Source: Geoalkalibacter halelectricus
GTDB lineage: Bacteria > Desulfobacterota > Desulfuromonadia > Desulfuromonadales > Geoalkalibacteraceae
Assembly (NCBI RefSeq): GCF_025263685.1
Contig: NZ_CP092109.1
Location: 2,419,001-2,483,000, forward strand
Length of the DNA: 64,000 nt
Direction of reading: 5' to 3'
Part shown: positions 38,229 to 47,167 of the stretch, one piece after another
Layout: every line of letters begins with the position of its first letter
Position numbering within the stretch: the first letter of the stretch is position 1
Position numbers and translations under genes: made by a program
Notes under the pieces: generated by a model
Seen by the model: the letters and a program-made list of their open reading frames with translations, nothing else
What the model was told of the DNA's origin: nothing
Databases searched by the model: none

Positions 38229-38531
38229 ATGAAAAAATTAAGCATAGGACTTTCAGCTTTGTTCGCTATATGTCTGCTCATGGCTCCCGCGGTATTCGCG
38301 GAAACCGACAATCAAATCCGGTTGACTCAGGAAGTCCAGAATCAAACCTTTGTGGTCGCTATGTATCATGGTGACTCTGAAACTAAGGAGAAGGTTGAAG
38401 GAAAAGACAAGGACAAGGACAAGGACAAGGATAAAGACAGATACATGAAGAAGGATAAGGACAAAGATAAAGACAAGGACGGCTACGAGAAGAAAGAAAA
38501 GACCAAGGATAAGGGAAAGCGTAGCTATTGA
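38229..38531 (+). CDS. Secreted Lys/Asp-repeat protein
   Basis: A 100-residue precursor with a Sec signal peptide (MKKLSIGLSALFAICLL, cleavage near AVFAET at about residue 24). A short ordered part ends near VVAMYHGD, and a highly charged C-terminal half consists of Lys-Asp dipeptide runs (about residues 59-85). The DNA has repeated GACAAG hexamers there, which could expand or contract by slippage. It is probably a disordered periplasmic or surface protein, perhaps metal- or polyanion-binding; the function is unknown. The ATG has GGGAG 8 nt upstream. It is flanked by its own promoter candidate and a strong terminator, so it is a single-gene unit. Confidence 0.75.
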   Translation: MKKLSIGLSALFAICLLMAPAVFAETDNQIRLTQEVQNQTFVVAMYHGDSETKEKVEGKDKDKDKDKDKDRYMKKDKDKDKDKDGYEKKEKTKDKGKRSY

Positions 38532-38599
38532 TATGAAGGCTTTTTCTGATTCCAGGTCATTTCAACCAAGCGCCATTACATCCAAATCCATAGCATAGG

Positions 38600-38638
38600 A
38601 AAATCGGCCGGCGCCTTTGGCTCCGGCCGATTTTATTT
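38600..38638 (+). terminator. Strong Rho-independent terminator
   Basis: A perfect 12-bp stem, AAAATCGGCCGG (38600-38611) with CCGGCCGATTTT (38623-38634), an 11-base loop, and continuing ATTTT. It separates the Lys/Asp-repeat gene from hgcA and would work in either direction. Confidence 0.9.
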
Positions 38639-38743
38639 TCCGGACTTGCGCGTGAAGCGGCTGTGTGAAGGCGATTGTTTAAATCACGGCGGCGCTGTGG
38701 TAATCTGCCGGGGATTGAGCACAAGAAAGGAATCCTTTGCGCC

Positions 38744-39916
38744 GTGTCTGAAAAAAAATCCTGCTGTCCTCCCAAAACCGCCCCCGAAAACCCCGCCGCC
38801 TGCTGTCCTCCCCCGAAGGCTGCCGATGCGGTCGCGGAAAAAACAGCCTGCTGTCCGCCGCCAAGCCTTCGGGAGCGGCCCGGCTATCGCCTCTGGTCCT
38901 TTGTCAGCGGATGGATGAATACGGAGGTGGGCGAGATTCCACAGGTTCGCACCAAGTTGGACTGGGGTGATCGGGTCGGCCGCTGGCAGATGCGCTGGGG
39001 GCTCGGACGCATGCGCTACCGCATCGCGCCCGGTCTGTATGCCGTGGGGCGCCCCGATCCGCAGTCTCCGGTGCTGGTGACCGCCAATTACAAGATGAGC
39101 TTCGATGCCCTGCGCTGCGAGCTAAAAGGGCGCCATCTGTGGATTCTGGTGCTGGAAACGCAGGGCATCAACGTCTGGTGCGCGGCCGGCAAGGGCACTT
39201 TCGGTACCGATGAGTTGGTGCGGCGCATCCGCGCCACGGGTTTGGAGCGACTGGTCAGCCACCGGCGCCTGATCCTGCCCCAACTCGGCGCTGTCGGGGT
39301 GGCGGCCCATGAAGTCAGGAAGCAGAGTGGATTTCAGGTGATTTACGGCCCGGTTCGCGCCGCCGATCTGCCGGCCCTGCTCAATGGCGGTGAGAAAGCC
39401 GTCACCCTGGGCATGCGTCGGGTGGAATTTCCCCTGGGCGAGCGCCTGGCGCTTACTCCGGTCGAGCTGGTGAGCATGGGCAAGATCACCCTGTGGGCGG
39501 TGCTGATCCTGTTGGTACTGGCCGGCATCGGACCGGGGATCTTTTCATTCTCCGCCGCTTTCAGTCGCGGCACCACGGCCGTGGCGGTCTACCTTGTCGG
39601 AGTTTTCGCGGGCGCGGTGCTCACCCCGCTGCTGCTGCCGTGGCTGCCCTGGCGTGCTTTTTCCGCCAAGGGAGCGCTGGTCGGAGCCGGGCTGGCCCTG
39701 GTGATTCTTATCGCCTCTTCAGGGGTCGGCCTGTTCAACACTCTGGCCCTGATTCTGTCCCTGGCGGCGGTCAGCTCTTATTGCGCCATGAACTTCACCG
39801 GCTCGACCACCTTCACCTCACCCTCGGGGGTGGAGAAGGAGATGCGCCGCGCCATCCCCTTGCAGGCCGGTGCGCTGCTTCTGGCCGGGATCTTCTGGCT
39901 GGGTTCGGGATTCTAA
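38744..39916 (+). CDS. hgcA: HgcA, corrinoid protein of mercury methylation
   Basis: Membrane corrinoid protein that, with HgcB, transfers a methyl group to Hg(II) to make methylmercury. From the GTG at 38744 it has 390 residues. The diagnostic cap-helix motif NVWCAAGKG is at 143-151, and Cys146 is the lower-axial cobalt ligand. The N-terminal CFeSP-like corrinoid domain covers about 60-230. Five hydrophobic helices (about 245-390) form the membrane domain. Before the domain are three CCPP motifs within 40 residues (Cys 7-8, 20-21, 36-37), an unusual Cys-rich lead that could bind thiophilic metal. An AAGGA lies 12 nt before the GTG; a TTG at 38675 is an alternative. HgcB follows after a repeat. 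Confidence 0.96.
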   Translation: MSEKKSCCPPKTAPENPAACCPPPKAADAVAEKTACCPPPSLRERPGYRLWSFVSGWMNTEVGEIPQVRTKLDWGDRVGRWQMRWGLGRMRYRIAPGLYAVGRPDPQSPVLVTANYKMSFDALRCELKGRHLWILVLETQGINVWCAAGKGTFGTDELVRRIRATGLERLVSHRRLILPQLGAVGVAAHEVRKQSGFQVIYGPVRAADLPALLNGGEKAVTLGMRRVEFPLGERLALTPVELVSMGKITLWAVLILLVLAGIGPGIFSFSAAFSRGTTAVAVYLVGVFAGAVLTPLLLPWLPWRAFSAKGALVGAGLALVILIASSGVGLFNTLALILSLAAVSSYCAMNFTGSTTFTSPSGVEKEMRRAIPLQAGALLLAGIFWLGSGF

Positions 39917-40091
39917 CCCGAATTATCCATGAAGACTTCTGCTGCAACCGTCCATTGCGCGCCATCTCAAGCCGTGCTCGCTCCTTGCGCTTCGACGTAC
40001 TGCAAGTACGCCTGTAGGGCAAGTCACTGCGCTTGGCTTGATCTGACGAGCACTGGTCGGTTTCGCGACAAAGTCTTATGAATAATCCGGG
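39917..40091 (+). repeat. Family 2 palindromic repeat between hgcA and hgcB
   Basis: About 175 bp starting directly after the hgcA stop. Terminal inverted repeats are CCCGAATTATCCATGAAGACTT and, read inverted from the right, CCCGGATTATTCATAAGACTT. The centre has a CGTACT/AGTACG hairpin. There is no coding capacity. A truncated relative lies at 16056-16108. The ribosome site of hgcB (AGGAG) is just outside its right end. Confidence 0.85.
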
Positions 40092-40111
40092 CTAACAGGA
40101 GTTGCACAGGT

Positions 40112-40405
40112 ATGATGAAGAAAATGCGTTACCTCGACAACGTCGTCACCCTCAGGCTCGATGAAGCAACCTGCATCGGCTGCGGAATGTGCCCCAGGGT
40201 CTGCCCCCACGGGGTGCTCGAATTGTTCGACGGCAAGGCGCGCATCGTGGAGCGCGATCTGTGCATGGAATGCGGCGCCTGCGCCCGCAACTGCCAGGTT
40301 GAGGCTCTGTCGGTCAAGGCCGGGGTAGGCTGCGCCTCGGCCATCATCCACAGTTGGCTGACCGGGGAAGAGCCGAGCTGCGACTGCGGTGGGTCGAGTT
40401 GTTGA
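40112..40405 (+). CDS. hgcB: HgcB, ferredoxin of mercury methylation
   Basis: Small ferredoxin that supplies low-potential electrons to reduce the HgcA corrinoid to Co(I); 97 residues. Two CxxCxxCxxxC clusters (Cys 21/24/27/31 and 51/54/57/61) bind two [4Fe-4S] centres. HgcB-specific extra cysteines are Cys74 in GVGCAS and a C-terminal Cys-rich tail (Cys 90, 92, 97), which in studied HgcB proteins helps bind mercury. The ATG at 40112 has AGGAG 10 nt upstream. Normally hgcB directly follows hgcA; here a 175-bp repeat separates them. jetA begins 11 bp after the stop, on the same strand. Confidence 0.96.
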   Translation: MMKKMRYLDNVVTLRLDEATCIGCGMCPRVCPHGVLELFDGKARIVERDLCMECGACARNCQVEALSVKAGVGCASAIIHSWLTGEEPSCDCGGSSC

Positions 40406-40416
40406 AGAATCTCTCC

Positions 40417-41865
40417 ATGGCCCTCGATTTTCAAACACTTGAGCTGCTGCGCCGCAACCATCCCGCTTGGCGGCTGCTGCGATCCGACCATGCCAGCCTG
40501 GTGGCGAGTTTTCTGCATCGGGTGTTTATCGCGCCCAACGTGCGCACCATGGCCCAGGCCGATCTGGCCGAGGCGCTGGAGGATGAACTTTTCGCCTTGC
40601 GCGAGCGCCACGGCGCGGAGAGTTTTCCGCGTTCCGCCGCGGCCTACCTCAATGACTGGGCGGATAACGAAAAGGGCTGGCTGCGCAAATTTTATCCGGC
40701 GGGGTCGGATGAGCCTCATTTTGATCTGACGCCGGCCACGGAAAAGGCCTTGGCCTGGCTGGCGAGTCTCACCGAGCGCGCCTTTGTCGGCACCGAGTCG
40801 CGACTGCTGACCCTTTTTGAATTGCTGCGGCAGATGAGCGAGGGCAGTCAGACCGATCCCGAGGCGCGCATTGCCGAACTGCACAAGCGCCGCGCCGAGA
40901 TCGACGGCGAAATCGCCTGCATCCTCGACGGCGACATCCCCCTCCTGGACGACACGGCACTCAAAGACCGCTTTCAGCAGTTTCTGCAACTGGCCCGCGA
41001 ACTGCTCACCGACTTTCGCGAGGTCGAGCATAATTTTCGCACTCTGGATCGCCGGGTGCGCGAGCGCATCGCCCTGTGGGAAGGATCCAAGGGCGCGCTG
41101 CTCGAAGATATCATGGGCGAGCGCGACGCCATCGCCGATTCGGACCAGGGAAAAAGCTTTCGCGCTTTCTGGGATTTCCTCATGTCGCAGCGCCGTCAGG
41201 AAGAGTTGAGCCGCCTGCTGGGGCAGGTTTTGGATCTGGCGCCCATTGCCGAGACCCGTCCCGAACCACGCCTGCGGCGGGTGCATTATGACTGGCTTGA
41301 AGCCGGTGAACACACCCAGCGCACCGTGGCCCGTCTCTCTCAGCAGTTGCGGCGCTTTCTCGACGATCAGGCCTGGTTGGAGAATCGGCGCATCATGGAC
41401 ATCCTGCACGGCATCGAATCGCGTGCCCTGGCCCTGCGCGACGCCCCGCCGCCGGGGGAGGTCATGGAGTTGGCCGAAAATGCCCCAACCATCGATCTGC
41501 CCCTGGAGCGGCCCCTGTACAGTGCGCCGGTCAAACCGCTGATTGCCGATGTGGAACTCGAAAGCGGCGCTGCCGAAGTCGACACTGCGGCGCTCTATGC
41601 CCAGGTGGTGGTCGACCGCGCCGAACTCCTGCGTCATCTGCGCCAAGCCTTGCAGGAGCGTCCCCAGATCAGCCTCGCTGAGGTCATCCAGCGCCATCCC
41701 CTGCGCCACGGGCTGGCGGAACTCCTGATTTACCTGCAATTGGCCGGTGACTGGCCTCAGACCGCGGTTGACGAGGATCACCAGGATCTGATCGAATGGC
41801 CGACGGACGACGGCACCATCCGCCGCGCCCGTCTGCCGCGCATTGTCTTTTTGAGGATGAGTTGA
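40417..41865 (+). CDS. jetA: Wadjet subunit JetA (DUF3375)
   Basis: Kleisin-like subunit of a type I Wadjet complex, which bridges the JetC SMC-like dimer and helps detect and cleave circular plasmid DNA. The 482 residues show the DUF3375 pattern: an N-terminal LELLRRNHPAWRLLR and VFIAPNVRTM, a long helical middle (about 150-300), and a C-terminal winged-helix-like segment ending about 20 residues before the stop. The ATG at 40417 is chosen as the start of the conserved part; it has no clear Shine-Dalgarno sequence. It begins 11 bp after hgcB and overlaps jetB (TGATG), so it may be translated by coupling. Confidence 0.93.
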   Translation: MALDFQTLELLRRNHPAWRLLRSDHASLVASFLHRVFIAPNVRTMAQADLAEALEDELFALRERHGAESFPRSAAAYLNDWADNEKGWLRKFYPAGSDEPHFDLTPATEKALAWLASLTERAFVGTESRLLTLFELLRQMSEGSQTDPEARIAELHKRRAEIDGEIACILDGDIPLLDDTALKDRFQQFLQLARELLTDFREVEHNFRTLDRRVRERIALWEGSKGALLEDIMGERDAIADSDQGKSFRAFWDFLMSQRRQEELSRLLGQVLDLAPIAETRPEPRLRRVHYDWLEAGEHTQRTVARLSQQLRRFLDDQAWLENRRIMDILHGIESRALALRDAPPPGEVMELAENAPTIDLPLERPLYSAPVKPLIADVELESGAAEVDTAALYAQVVVDRAELLRHLRQALQERPQISLAEVIQRHPLRHGLAELLIYLQLAGDWPQTAVDEDHQDLIEWPTDDGTIRRARLPRIVFLRMS

Positions 41866-42497
41866 TGATAGGAAAACATCCGTCTGTCGCCGAGGTTGAA
41901 GAGACCGACGCCGACCTCTCCACCGTCGTCATCCCCTTGCTCAAGGGGGTGATTTATCAGGACGAGAACCCGGTCCTGTGGAATGGCCTGCTCAATCTGC
42001 AAACGCGGGTGCGCGATTACGTGGCGGTGCTCGGTCTGGAGTTGATGCTCGATGAGGCCGAAGGCTATGCCTTTTTGCGTTCGCGTCCCGCCGAGGATGA
42101 AGAGCAGGCCGGCCGTCTGCCGCGTCTGGTGGCGCGCCGCCGCCTCTCATTTCCGGTCAGTCTGCTGCTGGCGCTGTTGCGCAAGAAACTGGCGGAATCC
42201 GATGCCGGCGGCGGCGACACCCGGCTGATCTTGTCGCGTGACGAAGTGGTGGAGCTGATCCGGGTATTTCTGCCCGCGGGCAGCAATGAAACCCGCTTGA
42301 TCGACCAGGTCGACACCCATCTCAACAAGGTCGCCGAAATGGGGTTCGTGCGGCGGCTGCGCGGGCAGGAAAAGATGTTCGAGGTGCGGCGCATCATCAA
42401 GGCGTTCATCGATGCCCAGTGGCTGGCCGAGTTCGACCAACGTCTGGAAGAATACCGCCGACAACTGATGACGGGAGACCTGAGCGGCGATGAGTGA
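41865..42497 (+). CDS. jetB: Wadjet subunit JetB (DUF4194)
   Basis: KITE-like (MksE-type) subunit that binds the JetA kleisin as a dimer; 210 residues of DUF4194 type. Characteristic segments are [15 protein letters not shown] at the start, the [16 protein letters not shown] helix, and a winged-helix region with [15 protein letters not shown] and [18 protein letters not shown]. The ATG overlaps the jetA stop (TGATG), and the end overlaps jetC by 8 bp, so stoichiometry is set by coupling. It contains no enzymatic motif, as expected for this subunit. Confidence 0.93.
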   Translation: MIGKHPSVAEVEETDADLSTVVIPLLKGVIYQDENPVLWNGLLNLQTRVRDYVAVLGLELMLDEAEGYAFLRSRPAEDEEQAGRLPRLVARRRLSFPVSLLLALLRKKLAESDAGGGDTRLILSRDEVVELIRVFLPAGSNETRLIDQVDTHLNKVAEMGFVRRLRGQEKMFEVRRIIKAFIDAQWLAEFDQRLEEYRRQLMTGDLSGDE

Positions 42498-45400
42498 AAC
42501 CCTGGAACTCGAATTCATCGGCGATGACGCCCTGGCCGGTTTTCGCTTGCAGCGGCTGGAAGTCCTCAATTGGGGCACCTTTGACGCCAAGGTGTGGACT
42601 CTGCATCTGGGCGGCAAAAATGCCCTTCTGACCGGCGATATAGGTTCGGGCAAGTCCACCCTGGTGGACGCCGTCACCACGCTGTTGGTGCCCAGTCAGC
42701 GCATCGCCTACAACAAGGCGGCGGGCGCCGAAGCCCGCGAGCGTTCCCTGCGCTCCTACGTGCTGGGCTATTACAAGTCGGAGCGCCAGGACACCCTCGG
42801 CAGCGTCAAGCCCGTCGCGCTGCGCAATCCCAACAGTTACTCGGTGGTCCTCGGGGTTTTTCACAACGAAGGCTACGGCAAGACGGTGACCCTGGCCCAG
42901 GTGTTCTGGATGAAGGACGTTCAGGGGCAGCCGGCGCGTTTCTACGCGGCCTGCGAGCGCGACCTCTCCATCACCGCCGATTTTTCGCGCTTCGGCACCG
43001 ATATCGCCCAACTGCGCAAGCGCCTGCGCGGCGACCAGGTCGAGGTGTTCGACAGCTTTCCCCCCTACGGCGCCTGGTTTCGACGGCGTTTCGGTATCGA
43101 CAATGAACAGGCCCTGGACCTGTTTCTGCAAACCGTTTCGCTTAAATCGGTGGGTAATCTCACCGATTTCGTGCGCAGCCACATGCTTGAGCCCTTCGAG
43201 GTGGCGCCGCGTATTACGGCCCTGATCGGTCATTTCGACGATCTCAACCGCGCCCATGAGGCGGTGCTCAAGGCCAAGCGCCAGGTGGAGATGCTCGACC
43301 CCCTGGTGGCCGATTGCGAGCGGCATACCGAACTGGTGCAAACCCGGGACAATCTGCGCGCCTGTCGCGAAGCCCTGCGGCCCTGGTTTGCCGGGCTCAA
43401 GCTCGAATTGCTCGACAAGCGCCTGGCCGCCCTTGATGAGGATCTCGCCCGCCACCACGCCCAGATTGCGCGACTCGAGGACCAGAAGCGTGCGCAGCAA
43501 ATGCGTGAACGGGAATTGCGCCGCACCATCGCGGAGCAGGGTGGTGACCGCATTGAGAGCCTTGCCGAGCAGATTCGTCGCAAGCAGGATGACTTGCAGC
43601 GTTGTCGAAAAAAGGCTGAGCGCTATGCCGAGTTGATCCGTGCCCTGGGTCTTCATCCCGGCGAAAGTGCGGACGACTTTCTCGACCAGCGACGGCAGTG
43701 CGCCGAGTTGCGTGAACAGGCCCAGGCGCAGGAGGCGCGTGTACAGAATGACCTCAATGAAGCCGGGGTGCTCTTTGCCCGTGAGCGTAGCGAACACGCA
43801 CAGTTGCTGGAGGAAATCCGCGGACTCAAAGCCCGGCGCAGCAACATCGACGAAAAACAGGTGGCGGTGCGCCGTTCCTTGTGTCGGGCCTTGAACCTTG
43901 CCGAGGAGGATATGCCCTTTGCCGGGGAGTTGCTTCAGGTGCGCGAGGAGGAACGCGACTGGGAAGGGGCCGTGGAGCGGCTGCTGCGCAACTTCGGGCT
44001 CTCGCTCCTGGTGCCCGATCGCTATTACCCGCGGGTCGCCGAGTGGGTCGACGCCACCCATCTCAAAGGGCGTCTGGTCTATTTCCGGGTGCGTGAGGGC
44101 GGGCGAGGGGAGTTGCCCTCCCCGCATCCCGATTCTCTGGTGCGCAAGCTGCTGGTAAAGCCCGACTCGGTCTACTACGACTGGCTGGAGCGCGAGGTGG
44201 CTCATCGCTTCGATCTGGCCTGTTGCGCGACCCAGGAGCAATTCCGGCGCGAGACCAGGGCCGTCACCCGCGCCGGGCAGATCAAGGCGCCGGGCGAGCG
44301 TCATGAAAAAGACGACCGCCATCGCCTCGACGATCGCAGTCGCTACGTGCTCGGCTGGAGCAACGCCGCCAAGATCGCCGCCCTCGAAGACAAGGCGCGC
44401 GCTCTGGAGGCCCGGCTCGGGGAGGTCGGCGCGCGCATCGCCGCCCTGGAAAAGGAGCAGAAGGTTCTCAAGGCGCGTCTCGACACCCTCGCCAAGCTCG
44501 ATGAATATCAGGATTTTCGTGAACTCGACTGGCGTCCCCTGGCCGTCGACATCGCCCGCCTGGAGGAGGAAAAGCGCCAGTTGGAAGCGGCCTCCGATGT
44601 CCTCAAGACCCTTGCCGCGCAATTGCAGGAGGTGGAAGCGACGCTGGTCGAAATCGAGCAGCAACTCAGGGAGCGCAACGACAAGCGTTCCAGGGCCGAG
44701 CAGAAACACAGCGACGCCCTGGAATTGCAGCAACAGACCCGCGCAGTTCATCAGGAGGCCGTCCCGGCGCAAACCGAGCGCTTTGAGCAACTGGCGGCCT
44801 TGCGGATGGAGGCCCTGGGCGAACAGCAGCTGACGGTGGAATCCTGCGACAATCGCGAGCGCGACATGCGCGATTGGCTGCAGTCGCGTATTGACGCCGA
44901 GGACAAGAAGCTGGTGCGCCTGCGGGAAAAAATCATCGACGCCATGCGCACCTTCCAGACGGCCTATCCCCTGGAAACCCAGGAGGTGGACGTAGCGGTG
45001 GAGGCCGCCGGTGAGTATCGCGGCATGCTCGAGCGGCTGCGTGCCGACGATCTGCCGCGCTTCGAGGCGCGCTTCAAGGAACTGCTCAACGAAAACACCA
45101 TCCGCGAGGTGGCCAACTTTCAGTCGCAACTGGCGCGAGAGCGTGAGACCATCAAAGAGCGCATTGCGCGCATCAATGAATCCCTCACCCAGATCGACTA
45201 CAATCCCGGCCGCTATATCGCCCTGGAAACCCAGGCCGCTCCCGACGCCGATATCCGCGATTTCCAATCCGAACTGCGCGCCTGCACCGAGGGTGCGCTG
45301 AGTGGTTCCAATGACGCCCAGTATTCCGAAACCAAATTTCTGCAAGTGCGGCGTATCATCGAGCGTTTTCGCGGGCGCGAAGGGCAGGCGGATACTGATC

Positions 45401-45855
45401 GGCGCTGGACCGCCAAGGTGACCGACGTGCGCAACTGGTTCGTGTTCGCGGCCAGTGAGCGCTGGCGCGAGGATGACGCTGAATACGAGCATTATGCCGA
45501 TTCGGGGGGCAAGTCGGGCGGGCAGAAGGAAAAACTCGCCTACACGGTACTGGCGGCGAGTCTCGCCTACCAATTCGGGCTGGAGTGGGGCGCGGTGCGT
45601 TCGCGCTCCTTTCGTTTCGTGGTGATCGACGAGGCCTTCGGACGCGGCTCGGACGAATCCGCCCAATACGGTCTCAGGCTCTTCGCGCAGCTCAATCTGC
45701 AATTGCTCATCGTGACGCCTCTGCAGAAGATTCACATCATTGAGCCGTTTGTCGCCGCGGTCGGTTTCGTGCACAATGAAAGCGGCCGCACCTCGGTCCT
45801 GCGCAATCTGAGCATTGAGGAGTATCAGGCCGAGAAACAGAGGTTGCAGGCATGA
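42490..45855 (+). CDS. jetC: Wadjet subunit JetC (SMC-like ATPase)
   Basis: Motor subunit that uses ATP to extrude DNA loops; 1121 residues. Walker A is GDIGSGKS at residues 49-56. A long coiled-coil arm (about 270-900, rich in Glu/Arg/Gln/Leu heptads) has a hinge-like globular part near 500-600. The C-terminal head carries the signature [13 protein letters not shown] near 1005 and Walker [15 protein letters not shown] near 1043. It belongs to the COG4913/MukB-MksB-like branch rather than chromosomal SMC. All ATPase motifs look intact, so the system is expected to be active. It overlaps both neighbours. Confidence 0.95.
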   Translation: MSETLELEFIGDDALAGFRLQRLEVLNWGTFDAKVWTLHLGGKNALLTGDIGSGKSTLVDAVTTLLVPSQRIAYNKAAGAEARERSLRSYVLGYYKSERQDTLGSVKPVALRNPNSYSVVLGVFHNEGYGKTVTLAQVFWMKDVQGQPARFYAACERDLSITADFSRFGTDIAQLRKRLRGDQVEVFDSFPPYGAWFRRRFGIDNEQALDLFLQTVSLKSVGNLTDFVRSHMLEPFEVAPRITALIGHFDDLNRAHEAVLKAKRQVEMLDPLVADCERHTELVQTRDNLRACREALRPWFAGLKLELLDKRLAALDEDLARHHAQIARLEDQKRAQQMRERELRRTIAEQGGDRIESLAEQIRRKQDDLQRCRKKAERYAELIRALGLHPGESADDFLDQRRQCAELREQAQAQEARVQNDLNEAGVLFARERSEHAQLLEEIRGLKARRSNIDEKQVAVRRSLCRALNLAEEDMPFAGELLQVREEERDWEGAVERLLRNFGLSLLVPDRYYPRVAEWVDATHLKGRLVYFRVREGGRGELPSPHPDSLVRKLLVKPDSVYYDWLEREVAHRFDLACCATQEQFRRETRAVTRAGQIKAPGERHEKDDRHRLDDRSRYVLGWSNAAKIAALEDKARALEARLGEVGARIAALEKEQKVLKARLDTLAKLDEYQDFRELDWRPLAVDIARLEEEKRQLEAASDVLKTLAAQLQEVEATLVEIEQQLRERNDKRSRAEQKHSDALELQQQTRAVHQEAVPAQTERFEQLAALRMEALGEQQLTVESCDNRERDMRDWLQSRIDAEDKKLVRLREKIIDAMRTFQTAYPLETQEVDVAVEAAGEYRGMLERLRADDLPRFEARFKELLNENTIREVANFQSQLARERETIKERIARINESLTQIDYNPGRYIALETQAAPDADIRDFQSELRACTEGALSGSNDAQYSETKFLQVRRIIERFRGREGQADTDRRWTAKVTDVRNWFVFAASERWREDDAEYEHYADSGGKSGGQKEKLAYTVLAASLAYQFGLEWGAVRSRSFRFVVIDEAFGRGSDESAQYGLRLFAQLNLQLLIVTPLQKIHIIEPFVAAVGFVHNESGRTSVLRNLSIEEYQAEKQRLQA

Positions 45856-47075
45856 GTTGGACGACGCCGGCCGATCTGCGCGCGCAGGTGAAAAAACTCT
45901 GGGAGCGGGGCGTTTTATTGGCCGAAGCGGTTGCCGAGCCAGGGAGCTTCCCCCGGCGCCTGAATCTCAAGGGACCAAATTCCGCTGAACTGGCGGAACG
46001 TTTCGCGGAGGTACGCGCCTGGATCGCTCGGCTCGACAGCGAGGCCGGACACTACCGGGTGGTACGACGCACCGTCAATCACCGCATTCTGGGCGCCAAC
46101 GAGGTGCCGGCGGAGATCTGGGTCGACTCCCGGGACGATGCCCTGAGCCTGATCGGGCGCCGCAGGGAGGCTCAACGTTTCGCCGCCCTGGTTGAACTGA
46201 CGCGTGAGTGCGAACCTGCCTTGATCGCCTGGTTGGTCAAGCGACCGCTGCGCGCCCTGGAACTGGCCGAGGATTGGCCGCGCCTACTTAAGGTCGTCGC
46301 CTGGCTGCGACGTCGACCTCGGCCGGGAATTTATCCGCGCCAGGTCGACATCGCCGGGGTGCACAGCAAGTTCATCGAGGGACATCGCGGCGTATTGAGT
46401 GAACTACTCGATCTGGTTCTGCCTGCGGAGACCATCGAGGCCTCCGCAGGGGGGCTGGGTGGTTTTTATCGTCGCTACGGTTTCCGCGATCGCCCCCAGC
46501 GTCTGCGTTTTCGAATTCTCGACCCGGCGCTGGCTCTGCTGCCCACGGGAACGGATCAGGATCTCACCCTGACCGGGGAAACCTTCGCGCGTCTGGAAAT
46601 CGCGGTCGAGCGGGTGTTCATCACCGAAAACGAGATTAATTTTCTTGCCTTTCCGCAGGCGCCCCGCAGTCTGGTCGTTTTCGGGGCGGGCTACGGCTTC
46701 GAAATCCTCGCCGAGGCACATTGGCTGCACCGATGTCGCATCTGCTATTGGGGCGACATCGACACCCACGGCTTCGCTATTCTCGATCAGTTGCGCAGCC
46801 GCTTCCCGCGCAGCGTCTCTTTTCTCATGGACCGAGAAACCCTGATGCGCCACCGGGAGCACTGGGGCACGGAGCCGCGCCCCGAGACCCGCGATCTGGC
46901 ACGGCTCACGGCGCAAGAGCAAGCCCTGTACGAGGATCTGCGTTGCAATCGGTTGGGGCAGCGGGTGCGGCTGGAACAGGAAAAAATCGGTTACGACTGG
47001 GTGCGCCAGGTGCTCGATGTCGAACTAACCGCACCCGTCCACCATGGAATATCTTCGCCGAAGGAAATTGTTTGA
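45852..47075 (+). CDS. jetD: Wadjet subunit JetD (DUF3322-DUF2220 nuclease)
   Basis: Topoisomerase VI/Spo11-like (Toprim) nuclease that cuts DNA once JetABC has recognised a small circle; 407 residues. The N-terminal DUF3322 arm is helical (about 1-190). The C-terminal DUF2220 Toprim domain has the acidic residues in [13 protein letters not shown] (about 255) and [14 protein letters not shown] (about 298, DxD). The start ATG overlaps the jetC stop (ATGA). It completes the jetABCD order. No obvious intrinsic terminator follows before the convergent pirin gene. Confidence 0.94.
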   Translation: MSWTTPADLRAQVKKLWERGVLLAEAVAEPGSFPRRLNLKGPNSAELAERFAEVRAWIARLDSEAGHYRVVRRTVNHRILGANEVPAEIWVDSRDDALSLIGRRREAQRFAALVELTRECEPALIAWLVKRPLRALELAEDWPRLLKVVAWLRRRPRPGIYPRQVDIAGVHSKFIEGHRGVLSELLDLVLPAETIEASAGGLGGFYRRYGFRDRPQRLRFRILDPALALLPTGTDQDLTLTGETFARLEIAVERVFITENEINFLAFPQAPRSLVVFGAGYGFEILAEAHWLHRCRICYWGDIDTHGFAILDQLRSRFPRSVSFLMDRETLMRHREHWGTEPRPETRDLARLTAQEQALYEDLRCNRLGQRVRLEQEKIGYDWVRQVLDVELTAPVHHGISSPKEIV

Positions 47076-47167
47076 CAAATACCCGCCGCCGCGCGCCGCA
47101 CGCCCCTCCAATAACGCGGCGGACAGGATCCGACGAAGTTCCAATCAGCAACTCCCGGTCGCCGGCG

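Noticed and set aside
38119-38229. 36-codon plus-strand frame just before the Lys/Asp-repeat gene, overlapping its start (TAATG)
   Set aside because: The best promoter candidate has its -10 box directly at the ATG of this frame, so the transcript would begin inside it; no family similarity.
42406-45774. 1122-codon minus-strand frame opposite jetC
   Set aside because: It is the mirror of the high-GC jetC gene; the plus strand has intact ATPase motifs and overlaps with jetB and jetD.
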